Part shown: in pieces, positions 36,560-47,200 of the stretch
How positions within the stretch are numbered: the first letter of the stretch is position 1
Layout: each line of letters starts with the position of its first letter
Source: Colius striatus
Lineage: Eukaryota > Chordata > Aves > Coliiformes > Coliidae
Length of the DNA stretch: 64,000 nt
Assembly: GCF_028858725.1 (NCBI RefSeq)
Contig: NC_084767.1
Span: 2,779,501-2,843,500, forward strand
Reading direction: 5' to 3'
Notes under the pieces: generated by a model
Seen by the model: only the letters and a program-made list of their open reading frames with translations
The model's database searches: none
What the model was told of the DNA's origin: nothing
Made by a program: the position numbers and the translations under genes

Positions 36560-36655
36560 CAGGGTTCATTGCCATTCGTGTGCAGCTGCTGTGGGATTTT
36601 ATTTGATTGGAAAGGTAATAGAGGCCATTTATCTCAGAGGCGTTATGTGCTCCTG
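36560..36655. promoter_or_regulatory. AT-rich block, candidate conserved element
   Basis: An AT-rich island in GC-rich surroundings with CAGCTG, TTTATTTGATTGG and CATTTATCTCAGAGG words. The compositional contrast suggests a constrained regulatory element. The target gene is unknown, with UNC5A the nearest developmental gene. Confidence 0.3.
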
Positions 36656-36924
36656 GCAGCCCTGAGGCACAGCCAGGCTGGGGGGCTGGCAGTGCCCACC
36701 CAGAGCCCACCCTTTGGCAACACGATGGCTTCCATCCTCAGCTCCTGCACCCGGGATCCCTGCCTGGGGGGCTGGAGGGTGCTGGACTGTGGGGAGTGCA
36801 CTTGGGGACCCCCCAGATAGGCACAGTGGTGGCCAGGAGCTACCCCGTGAGCCCAACAGAGCCAGGACTGTCCTCAGCCTGTCTCAGGCCGGGCAGCTGT
36901 CCCAGCTGGCAGCCAAGCTGGCAG

Positions 36925-36975
36925 CCCTGTCAATAATCATAATTGAAAACTAATACTAATCAAAAGAGAGAGGCA
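36925..36975. promoter_or_regulatory. TAAT-rich block, candidate conserved element
   Basis: A short stretch with CAATAATCATAATTG and ACTAATACTAATCAAAAG: several homeodomain-type cores in otherwise GC-rich DNA. Confidence 0.3.
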
Positions 36976-38967
36976 GATGGCAGCAGACAGGCGGCTGGGC
37001 TGCAAGTGGGGGCAGGGGGCACTGGGGAGAGGGAGCCAGCAAGGACGGGAGGGCAAGGAGGCAGTGGGGCAGGAGCTATGGGTCAGGGTGCTGTGGGGTC
37101 CAGCAGGGATGGGAGGTGCAGGGTAAGGGAATGGCAGGGATGGGGGATGTGGGGCCGGGTTGCTGTGGGGCAGGGCAGGCATAGGGACAGCAGCATGGGG
37201 CTGGGCACGGTGTGGGTCGGCAGTGCAGGTACCCACGCAGCAGGGTCACCTTGCCGGCAGCTGGTGCGCAGCCAGGGCCAGGCACCAATGGCCTGCGCCT
37301 CGCCTGGGCACGCTGCCAGCCGGCCTCTCCCTGCGCCGCAGCCCCGATGGCTCCCGCAGCAAAGACAGCCCCTGCCTCCTGCCCCTGGCACGTGCCTACT
37401 GCCCGGGTGGGTGCCGACACACATCCCGCTGCGACCCGCGGGCGCTGCAGGGTTAAAATCCCCCGAAGTAGCTGGGGAAGGAGCTGCTGGCTCCGAGGCA
37501 GGACACGTGGGCTGGGGAAGAACAGGCAGCGCTGGCTCACCGTGGGAGTGGGCAGGCAGCGCGGCTGCCGGCGCTGGGGCTGTGCCACGCTGTTCCTGTG
37601 GGGCCTGCACCCACCCCCCTGCCCCGTCGCCCACCCGGGGGTCACACGGATGCTCTGGGCCTCACGAGGGGAGAAGGGCACGCAGGCCACCTCCATCCCT
37701 GGGTACCACCAGCATCCCCTGAGTGTCCCTGGGGGAGATGGGCCCCCCATGAGGTGTACCATGCCCACTCTGCCCACCCTGATGAGGGCACAGGCTGAGC
37801 TCACCCTCTTCAGAATCACCGTGGCATGTGGGGAGGGGTACCCAGGGTGAGGGGTACCTACAGTGCACCGTTCCCATGACAACCTCCCCGGAGACAGCAG
37901 CCAGTGCGGGAGATGTGGGAGGCGGGGGGCCCATGGTCCCCTCCATGCTTGGTAAGACACGGTGGGGTGCAGCAGAGGGGCTGCACCCATGAGGTTTGCT
38001 CCTGGCCTTTGGGCTCAGCCTGCCCTGTCCTGTTCCCTGCCCACAGGCCCCGCAGTGTGCGGCAGTGCTGGTGCTGCTGGGTTTGCACGTGGGTGGTTGG
38101 CATGGATGGGACTGCACAGAGAGGAAACAGTTAAGTGCCAGCAGCAGATGAGGGAAAGAGAGGGGACAGTGTCTCCTGTACCTGAGAAGGGTCCCTCGCT
38201 GTCACTTCTCATCTGGGTAGCAACCAGGCTCCTGCAACACGGCTCAGCACTCTCCTTCCCCGCAGGGACGGGCTGGCACTTTATGCTTGGCAGAGGCGGG
38301 TGGGGGGAGGGAGCGGGTGGGTTGGGGACAGGGATGGGGACAGGGACGGGAGCTGCGTGGCCACAGACCCACAGGCATCAGCCCTGCAGGCGCAGCTTCA
38401 GCACGGTACTGCAGCAGGCTGCGGGCAGAGCCAGCCCTGCCACCCTGCCCTGTGCCCCTCTGCCCACCACCCCTTTGGCACATGCCCACGGAGCCTTGTC
38501 CCCCCCTCAGCCACTGTGCCCACACTGTCCTCCAGCCTCCTGCAGCCCCTGCCCACATCCCCATCGCCCACTTCCCCCAGCCAATGTCACCGGCCTGGAG
38601 GGACCGTCCTTTGCCTTCCCCCACACAGAAGCATCCCCAACACCTGGGAAAAGAGGAGGCTCCACCAGAACCCCCATGTCCTCCAGCCCCTCTCCTTGGG
38701 AGGAAGCAGCTGCCAGCCCCAGAGCTGCCAGGGCACGGGGCAAATGGCAGGCACTGCCACCAGCGCCTGTCCTTTCCCTCCTGGCCCTGTGCACCCTGGT
38801 GTCCCAAAGGGGCTGGTGATGCCGTGGGGCTGCCGTGCTGCTGGGCAGAGTGCCTTTCTACCCCAGCCTCTCTGGCTGGGAGGGCTGGTGTTTCCCAGGC
38901 GGTCGATTCACCCATCGATCCTGCGCAGCTCTGCCGGCTGCTCTCCCACCGCCCTGATAATTAATTG

Positions 38968-38989
38968 GCTGCTGCTGCTGCTGCTGCTG
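38968..38989. repeat. (GCT)7 trinucleotide repeat
   Basis: Seven GCT units directly after CCTGATAATTAATTG, a homeodomain-like word. Confidence 0.9.
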
Positions 38990-39889
38990 TGGGAGTAGTG
39001 CTGGGCACCCAAAGTGCCAGGGCTGCCTGCACTCTGTCCTGCTTGTGAGATCACAGCCCTTGCCCCACACATGGCCTGGAGGCCCCGTTGGAGCTGGCAC
39101 CCACACTTGACCCACCTGTGCCTCAGAGCAGGGGTTGGGGAGGGGGCTGGCAGCCCCTGGGCTGAGGTGAGGGGTAAAAGGGACTGTGAGGCAGGGGGAG
39201 CACGTGGCCACTTTTAGCCCTGATGGCTGCCCATGTCTAGGACATCTTCCCGCTGCCTGCAGCTATGCCCACCCCAGCCTGCGCCAGCCCCTGCCAGGGG
39301 CAGGGACACAGACAGGGACACTGCCTTTGTGGCGGGCTGTAATGAGATTTCTGCTTGGCTGCCTGGATAGAAAATCCCAGCTGAAGGATGCAAAAAGCCT
39401 CTCTGAGTCCTAACAGCCCCCTGCCCAGCCCAGAGTGTATGAGGGTGCCCACACCCCAGAACCCACAGTGCTGCCAAGGGGATCATCGGCACCAGCTCAG
39501 ACCAGGACAACTCATTGCACCGGCTGGCACAAGGCACCCGTGGGATATGCAGTGGCTTCACTACCCACTCACCCCATTCCCCACACTGCTAATGGTGCAG
39601 CCACCTCATGCCTGAACTGGGGGTGCCAGGACCCCGGGCTGCATGCCACCACTGTGCTCATTCACCCGTCTGCCAGCAGCCCAGCACCACCAGCCTCCAG
39701 TGCTCTCCCATGAGCTCCCGGTGCCACGGCACTGTGTCCACAGGACCCATGTCTGCAGCATGGCTACTCTCTGCCCCAGCTCCTCCAGCCACCCCGTTTC
39801 CCCCCACAGCAGCAGCAAATCCATTCTCCTTCAGAAGGGGGGAGAGGCCCCCGGGCTCTGGGGGCTGTGGGGAGTGGGCTGTGCCAGGA

Positions 39890-40050
39890 TGGGCTTTGCC
39901 ACGCATCTTAAGGGAGCTCTTCCCACCCCCGGCGCCGTGCACTGTTAATCTACTCTTGCAAATGGCTAATTTTGAAAATCCTCTTATCAGAATTAGGTCC
40001 TCAACATCCATATTTATTTACTTTTCATTTTCATAATCTTTCTGTTCTTC
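39890..40050. promoter_or_regulatory. AT-rich block, candidate conserved enhancer
   Basis: About 130 AT-rich bases with GTTAATCTACTC, GCAAATGGCTAATTTTG, CTTATCAGAATTAGG and TATTTATTTACTTTTC. Sharp compositional edges and dense homeodomain/GATA-type words suggest a conserved non-coding element upstream of UNC5A. Confidence 0.35.
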
Positions 40051-40314
40051 TTGAGGCTGGGGCTGTTCTCAACAGCTCCGTTTCCAAGCATCCCTGTGCA
40101 GAATAAGGCCCAGGATGTTCCCCACCGTGCAGTGCCACGCCGTCCCCTGCTGTGCCACGCTCTGGCACGTGTCCCTCACACAACACACACGTCCCTCACC
40201 CTGAGCTCTGACATCACCACCAGCAGCATCGATGCCCACTCCCAGCAGAGCAGCCTCCTGGCCCAGCACTCAGCACAGCCCGATCCCTGCCCGGGGGCCA
40301 CATCCTGCTCGCGG

Positions 40315-40515
40315 GGCCATGCATTATGCATTGTTTATTCGTCAGCACCTTCCCTGTTTGTAACTCAATTAGGCAGACGGCGGTTTTGCTAATGCAATGG
40401 TGTTTAATATTCGACTTCCTTAAATACCGCAAATGGATGGGGAGGCAGCGCCGGGCGATCCATTATACATGAGCTCAAATACCTATTTAAATATTTGATG
40501 GGAGTTTAGAAAATC
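40315..40515. promoter_or_regulatory. AT-rich block, candidate conserved enhancer
   Basis: 200 bases packed with transcription-factor-like words: ATGCATTATGCATTG, CTCAATTAGG, GCTAATGCAATGG, CCTATTTAAATATTTGATG. It stands out strongly from the GC-rich flanks and resembles vertebrate developmental enhancers. UNC5A, 2.8 kb away, is the likely target. Confidence 0.4.
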
Positions 40516-40824
40516 TCGGGGCCGGCCTTGCCCGCGGCTGCCGGGGCCGGGCGGGAGGTCGGGCAGGGCTCGGGCAGGGGCTGCGGGGGCCCGGCGGCAG
40601 CGGTGCGGTGCCGGGGCCATGCGGGGAGCGGGCAGCGGTGCCAGGGCCGCGCCAGCCGCGGGGAAGTGAGCGGCAGCCGCGGCCCACCGAGAGTGGGTGC
40701 CACTGTTTGCGGGATGATGCCCTCCCTCCACCCCCGCCCTAGTGGATGTTTTTCGGGAGAAAGCCCTGGCACAATGGCCGTGGCACGCGGCTGTGCCACG
40801 ACCGCAGCGCGCTGGAGAAGAGAA

Positions 40825-40875
40825 TTAATTTTTAATTCCATCTTAATTACTGTGAGTAATAATCCATTCACAGCA
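40825..40875. promoter_or_regulatory. TAATTA-rich block, candidate conserved element
   Basis: GAGAATTAATTTTTAATTCC followed by CTTAATTACTGTGAGTAATAA gives four or five homeodomain cores within 50 bases. Confidence 0.35.
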
Positions 40876-41199
40876 CCCCGTGGGGCCGGCGCTGCCGGCG
40901 TCCCCCTGGGGCTGCGGCGGTTGCGGGACGCCCAGGACCAGAGCGCGCTGTGCTGGGGGCACGGGGTCAGCCCAGCACCACGCTCCTCTCCTTGAAGCCC
41001 CCCGAGTCCTGGAGCTCCCCCTGTAACTGAGGCCCCCGCACCACCCCGGCGAGCAGTCAGGGGTCTTGGGTGACCCCATGCCCACGAGCCAGGCTGGCAC
41101 AGCTCCTTGGGGACGGGACTCAGGGCTCCAGCAGCTGTGGAGCAGGATCTGGTTCATCCGTCCCCTCAGCTCCGAGAAAGAGGAAGAGCGAGCGGAATT

Positions 41200-41250
41200 G
41201 AAAGTGATGTCCCCAATCTGTATTAATTAGAGTATATTAATTCGTCAGTG
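41200..41250. promoter_or_regulatory. TAATTA-rich block, candidate conserved element
   Basis: GTATTAATTAGAGTATATTA and ATTCGTCAG form a tight cluster of homeodomain-type cores. Confidence 0.3.
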
Positions 41251-41804
41251 CGTCCTGGCACTTCGCTACTGACGGCCCAGCCATGCCAGCCTGCGGTGCG
41301 GGAGGGACACGCAGGGTGATGCCACATGGCCTCGGTGCCGCACCCGCAACGGCCCCGCGTGTCACCAGCACACGCTGAGGGAACGGGGCACAGCCACGGC
41401 GGGAGCGGGCACCACCAGCACCCCGGGGTGTGCGGCAGGGCAGAGCAGAGCAGGGCGCTGCGGTGGGAGCGTTGTCACTGGCGCTGCCGGCACAGAGCCA
41501 GGAGCGGGAGCTGGAAGCCATCCCGGGAGAGCAGCGCAAGGAGCAGATGGGGCTGGCACCGCACCGGGGGCCCCAAGCACCCTCCCCGCTGCGCTGCCCC
41601 AGGGCAGCACTGTGCTGAGCCCCCAGCACAGGTGCCATCTGCGACGGGTACCCCCCACCGCCTGCCCAGGAGGTCCGGCCACCACGGGAGCCCGGGCTGG
41701 GGGTCTCAGCGCTGCAGGGGAGCTCGCCCCGGTTCCCATGGCAGCCCCTCGGGAGCTCACGTGAGACGCGGTGACTTCAGCAGGAGCAGATGGAGCCGCG
41801 AGGA

Positions 41805-41875
41805 GTAAAAACATCCTGTTTCCATGCAAATGCCATCAGTAATAAGGAGCCAGCCCGAGGGAGGGTGGTTATCGC
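41805..41875. promoter_or_regulatory. Octamer (POU) site in AT-rich block
   Basis: CCATGCAAATGCC contains a perfect ATGCAAAT octamer at 41824-41831, followed by ATCAGTAATAAGG and GGTTATCGC. It is a candidate neural POU-factor element 1.4 kb before the UNC5A start. Confidence 0.35.
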
Positions 41876-42189
41876 TGTGCCGGGGCTCTGCCCACAGTGG
41901 GTTGAAGGTGTCCTTCGCTGGATGGCCCCACCAGCGCTCGTGTGGGATGTGCCAGAGCTCGAGGAGCCGAGAGTGGGCATCCATGGGTGCCGCACCGCAT
42001 GCGCCGCCTCGCCTGTGCATGTGGCCGGCGCTGACACGGGAGATCCCGGACCAGGGCTGTGACGGTGGGAGACGGCTCTGGCCTCACCCCGGGGCTTTGC
42101 CCAGCATCCAGGGCGGATGAAGGGCACGGCACAGCCGGTGCCACCTGGGAGAGCCGCTCTGGCTTCACACCTGCTTCAGCTCTCGAAGG

Positions 42190-42240
42190 CGTCAGAGCGG
42201 TTGTTAATTGTTCCTGGAGCCGCTAATGAAACTATCGCTG
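42190..42240. promoter_or_regulatory. TAAT-containing block near the UNC5A promoter
   Basis: GGTTGTTAATTGTTCC and CCGCTAATGAAACTATCG, about 1 kb before the UNC5A start, resemble other homeodomain-rich blocks in the region. Confidence 0.25.
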
Positions 42241-42879
42241 TGTGGCGCTGGGAGCTGCTGCCTGGCCCCTGCCCGGCCCCCCGCGCTGGGCACAGTGGGC
42301 AGCTTGGTACTGCTGGCATAGGGTCTGGCTTCTGTGGGTTTGGGGAGCACCTCAGGCACCCTAATACAGCTTCATCCCTCTTCACACTTCGCCCGCACCA
42401 CCATTTGCCCAACGGTGATGGCAGCTGCTTGCCGGGCACCTTGGCCACACGCAGGGACAGCACGGGGAGGGGCCGCATCCTGCAGCCAAGTCAGATCCCC
42501 TGGGAGAGGCCAGCCTGGCAGAGTGGGGGATACTGTGAGACCAGACCCCACGCGTGGCAGGGAGGTGAAGCCCCACGTGTGGCACACGTTCCCTCCAAGA
42601 TGGTGGCCCTGCTTCTGTGACATTTCCCTGCGTGAAACACCACACTCGCCACGGAGCTGTGTTGGGGCCAGGTGGTGCAGAGCAGGACACCCGTGCGACC
42701 CTCTTCTCCTCGGGTTTCGTGTGTGTTCCCTCTCCTACTCGTGGGGTGCCAGGCTGGGCTGGAGCACGCCTGGGCATCATTTGGGCTGCAGCAGGGGCTC
42801 GGGAGTGCGCGGCGTCCCGGCTGGAGGGGAGGAAATGCCGTGCTGCTGGGGTGCCGCACCGTCCCCGCGCCGTGCAAAG

Positions 42880-43700
42880 CAGGGGCGCCGTGCCCGAGGA
42901 AGGCTGCGGACCCCAGCGCCGGCCCCGGGGGGGTGGGTGCGTGGGGATGCGGAGGGGAGATGCAGCCGGGGGGGGAGGTGCGGGGCGGGGGGGCGGCGGC
43001 GGGGGCGCGCCCAGCTGTTGCGCCGTCCCTTCGGCGGGCGGGTCCGCGCTCGCCGCCCCGCATTGGCGGCGCCCGGGCGGAGCGGAGCGGAGCGGCGCGG
43101 CGGCGGCGGGCGGCAGCAGCGGCGGGGCCGGCCCGGTGGCGGTGGCGGGGCCGGGGCCGGGGCCGCCATGGCCCGCTGAGGGCTCCGCCGCGCGCGGCCC
43201 GCCCTGCTCGCTCGCCCCGCGCCGCCCCGCGCTGCGCTCCGCGCCATGGGTGCGCGGCCGCGCCGCCGCCGGGCCCCCGCCGCCGCCCCCGCCGCCCCCG
43301 CCGCCGCGCCGGGGCCGCTCGCTGCCCTGCTCGCCGCTGCCCTCCTCGCTGCCGCCGGTGAGTCACTGCGCGCCCCCCCCGGCCCCCGCGGGCACCGGGC
43401 TGGGGCGGGGGGACACACGCGCGACGCGGACCGGGCGCCGGGCAAGGTCACCCGGGGAGCGGCGGCGGGCGGGCGTCCAGCGGAGACGCGGGTGCCCTCC
43501 CGGGGACGGGGCGCGGGGGGGGGCGGCGGACCGCGCGGGATGCGCCGCCGGCTGTGGGGTGCCGGGAGGAGGCGGGGGGGCTGGCGAGCGTGCCCCCTGC
43601 CCCAGCACAGCCACCGCCGCCCCCTCGCGCCGTGGCCGCACACGCGTGGCCGGCCAGGACTCCCCCGGACGCGGCGGGGGTGGGTGGGAGGGGGCTGGCG
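42880..43700 (+). promoter_or_regulatory. UNC5A: CpG island promoter of UNC5A
   Basis: Very CpG-rich sequence with GC-box-like GGGCGGGG runs and an inverted CCAAT (GCATTGGCGG near 43060). It covers the UNC5A first coding exon at 43246. Transcription probably starts between 43070 and 43200. Confidence 0.65.
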
Positions 43701-44243
43701 TTCCCCCCCTCGCCGGCACGGCTCCGCTCCCCCGAGGCTCTGCCAGCCCCGGGCACGGGTGTCCACGGCGGACCTGTCCCACGCGCGGCATCCCAGCCCC
43801 ACGCACAGTATGAGTCCCCGGCGTCCCCATCCCCTGGCCGGGACGCGGGGCAGCGCGGTGACGGGATAGCCTGGAGGGAGGGGTGCTGTCACGCCACGGG
43901 GGTGCGCGTGGGTGGCCGTGGAGGGGGAGAGGAGGAGTGTATGCGGGGATGCACCGGTGCTGCTGCAGACGCTGACGGTCCCGAGCCCGGCCACCCCCGA
44001 CTCTGTCTCCCTTCTCTCGGGATGGACCCGTCGAGGGAGGTCCCGGGCAGGGCCGGGCCCCTGGGACTGAACGGCACGGGCTGCAGAGTCGGGGGTCGGT
44101 GGTCCGGGGGATGCAGTGGGTGCCCGGGGCTGATGGCTGTGCTGGCAGGTGTCACGGCAGCCTGGAAGTGGCGGCTGCAGACAAAGGACCGGGCTGGGGG
44201 CGGGGAGCTGCGCGGGCTGGACGTGCGCTCTGCGGGGGGTCTG

Positions 44244-44278
<35 letters not shown>

Positions 44279-47200
44279 AGAACCTCACACACACACAGAG
44301 AACACAGGGGCACACACACACACGACCCCCCTCTCCACCCCGGGGTCTCAGCCCATCGACCCTCCTGCCACCACCAAAGACGACTCTTAGCTTGGTCTCT
44401 GTGTGTCAGGCAGGCATGGTGGGCACCCAGGGGGGCTGCAGCCCCCGTGCTCCCCGCAGCCGTCCTTCCCAGCTGGACACCCCCGGGGACCCCACGCCCA
44501 TCGTTCCCAGCACACTGCACAGCCGGCGCAGAGGGTGGCATGGAGGGTGGCACCCCTGAGGTGCAGGGCATCCATTTTTAGAGGGTGTTGTGGGTACTGG
44601 CCCCCAGGCACGGAGCCCTGCTGTCCCTGTGAGGCTGTGGTGATGGATGGAGCTGGGGGCAGCGGGATGAGGGTGCACCAGGCCACCCCACACCAGGTCT
44701 GCAGTGGGAGGCCCGGGGGGTCGGCGGTGCCAGCCCCGGCTTGGGGCAGTGTGGGTGCGGGAGCTGGTCGGCGCCGCTCGCTTGGCAGGCAGCTCACAGC
44801 AGCCACAGCGCGCCAGCACAGCCACCTGCGTGGCCACCGCTCCGCACCGGTGCAGCCAGGCTGGGCCTCTGCACACCGGCTGCTGCACCAGCCTGGCAAG
44901 GCATGGCATGGCAGGCCACCCGGTACCCAGCGGCACCAAGGCACAGGTTAGGGACAAGAACACAGGTGTCCAGGCAAAAGATCCCTGGCTACCGCCGTGG
45001 ACTGGCATCCCCGGTGCGGGCTGCTGGCTCTGCTGCTGGTGCCCACAGGGAAAGAGCGAGAGCAGCAGCAAGGGCTGGGGCTCACCCACGAGCAGTGGTG
45101 CCCAAGGGGCCAGGTCTGCCCTGCTGAACTGCTGCGCCAGGGGGAGTGGGCATGGTCACGGGAGCAAGGTCCTTCCCCTGGCTCAGCACAGCCATGGGCC
45201 CTTGGCATTCGTGGCCACTAGTTCTGGGCCCCAGTGCATCTCCCGCCCCTGGGCTGGCCCTTGCCCCAGCAAGTGTGACCCACAGCGGCCCCTGCCCCAG
45301 CCCCTCTGGCAGAGGCCACAGGCTCTGCTCTCACTGCATGTGCCATGTGGTGCCTCCGACTTCACCAGGCTGCCTGGGACCATCAGGCTTCAGCATCCAG
45401 CCCCCGACCCCTGTGCCCCTCAGCCTGTCACTCCAAGTCTCCACATCCCATCAGTGGCTGGGCGCCGGTGGCTCGGCGGGGCGGGCAGGAGGGCAGGGCG
45501 CCGGCAGGGCTGGCACACGCCGGGCGGCCGGAAAGCTGCCGTGCCGGCTGTCGGCGCGAGCACGCGGCAGACGCAGCCCGCCCAGGGCTGTTTGTTCTGG
45601 CTCGGTGCCACGCGGGGCTGGCACTACATCAAACCGTGCGGAGCCTGGCAGGTGCCTGCGGGGAGGGGACCGGGGCGCTGGTGGTGACACCAGGGGCTGG
45701 GCACCCCCGGAGCCACCGCGGGCACCTCGCAGCCCTGGATGTGGCTGGGAGCCTGTCCCGCCTGGGTGGTCAGCAGCGCCTGGGAACACCCCGGGACTGG
45801 TGCTCGTGCCTGCAGGACAGCATCACAGGGACCGTGCACTGTGCACGTCTCACCATGCCCTAGCCTGCGCCCAGGGGTGCACCCTCAGTGCCAGCTCCGT
45901 GCCGGCTGTCAGCTTGGTGCAGTGTGTGTCTGCCTGTGGGCAGGCTGGCATGGGCACACAGGGACCCCATCCTCGTCCAGTCAGGCCCAGGTGCCTGGTA
46001 CCCCTTGGTTCTGCCACCTGCCTGCTCTTTGGGTGCTGGTGCCAGGTGGGTGTGAGGCAGCTCACAGACCACCCTGGCCCACTCAGACCCTGCCCTCAGA
46101 GGATAGGGGTCTCAGGTGCCAGTCCCCTGCAGCCAGCCCTCACTGCTGCAGGGTTGTGGGGTGCTGGGGCTACCATCACCGTTGTGTGCCACTCGTGGGT
46201 GGGAGGGGGAGTGGCCACCAGGCTGGACCTTGGCACCCAGGACCATTGCGTGGCCAGGGGCTCCTTCCCAGCTCCCCACCCGTTCTCGTCTCCCCACTCC
46301 AGCAGGGACACAGGACTGAGGGTGACCTTGACGTTCCTCGCAGCAGGGCCAGGGCTCGGTGGGAGCATTTGCTCTTCACTGTCAGTTAGAGGAGAGCCAG
46401 CAAAGCTGCTCATCTCCCTGGGCCCCCACTGACAGCCCCGGCACATGGGACTGCGCTGGTCCTGTCCCCCCACATCACCCCAGTGCCAGGCCAGGCTGGC
46501 AGAGCATCCCCCACCGTCCCCTAGCAGGCCAGGGCCAGATCAGCACCCACTCCCTGTGCAGTGCTGCTGACAGGGGCTGGCATGGGTCCTGTGGGCACAC
46601 TGGGGCTGTGGGGGGCTGCGGGGCTCAGTGGGCACCCGGGACTAGCAGGGAACAGGGCTCTGTGTGTGCATGGGACAGAGGGGAGACCAGTTCCATGGCT
46701 ACCCAGGGAAGGATGCCCAGCACCGGGTGCCGAGGCCAGTAGCCCCCAGGCAGGCAGAGGTGGTCCCTGGGGAAGGATTGTTGCCCCTGGCTGCCTTTAC
46801 TGGCACCAGTGTGCCCCGACCCCGGGGCACAGGGCAGCGAGGGCCAGGTGTGGGCACGTCTGGGGCCGTGCTGCCCCCTCGGTGGGTGTCCGGGAGTCAG
46901 GCCCACCCTGGCACACGCTAATTGCATGTAATGGGGAGAGCTTATCGACTCAAATCCATAATTAGGCAGCTCCATTGTCATGCAAACCCGCCTGACTAAT
47001 TCATTCATAACAAGCGCTTGTTTAATCAGTGCCCAGACGCTGCCACGTGCTCGCCTGGAGTCGGGCGCCCTCCGGCCCCCGCTGCCCCCTCTCAGCCTCT
47101 CCCGTGCCCTTGGGGCTGGCACAAGTGGGGCACACGCCACGGGGGCCGGGACAGCGGCCGGCTCGTGGGGATGTGCAGGGAAACAGGGGGTGCGGTCCTG

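Noticed and set aside
42777-44276. A 499-residue minus-strand frame over the UNC5A promoter
   Set aside because: An antisense shadow of the UNC5A CpG island and a CA repeat; composition is arginine/proline-rich with no domain.
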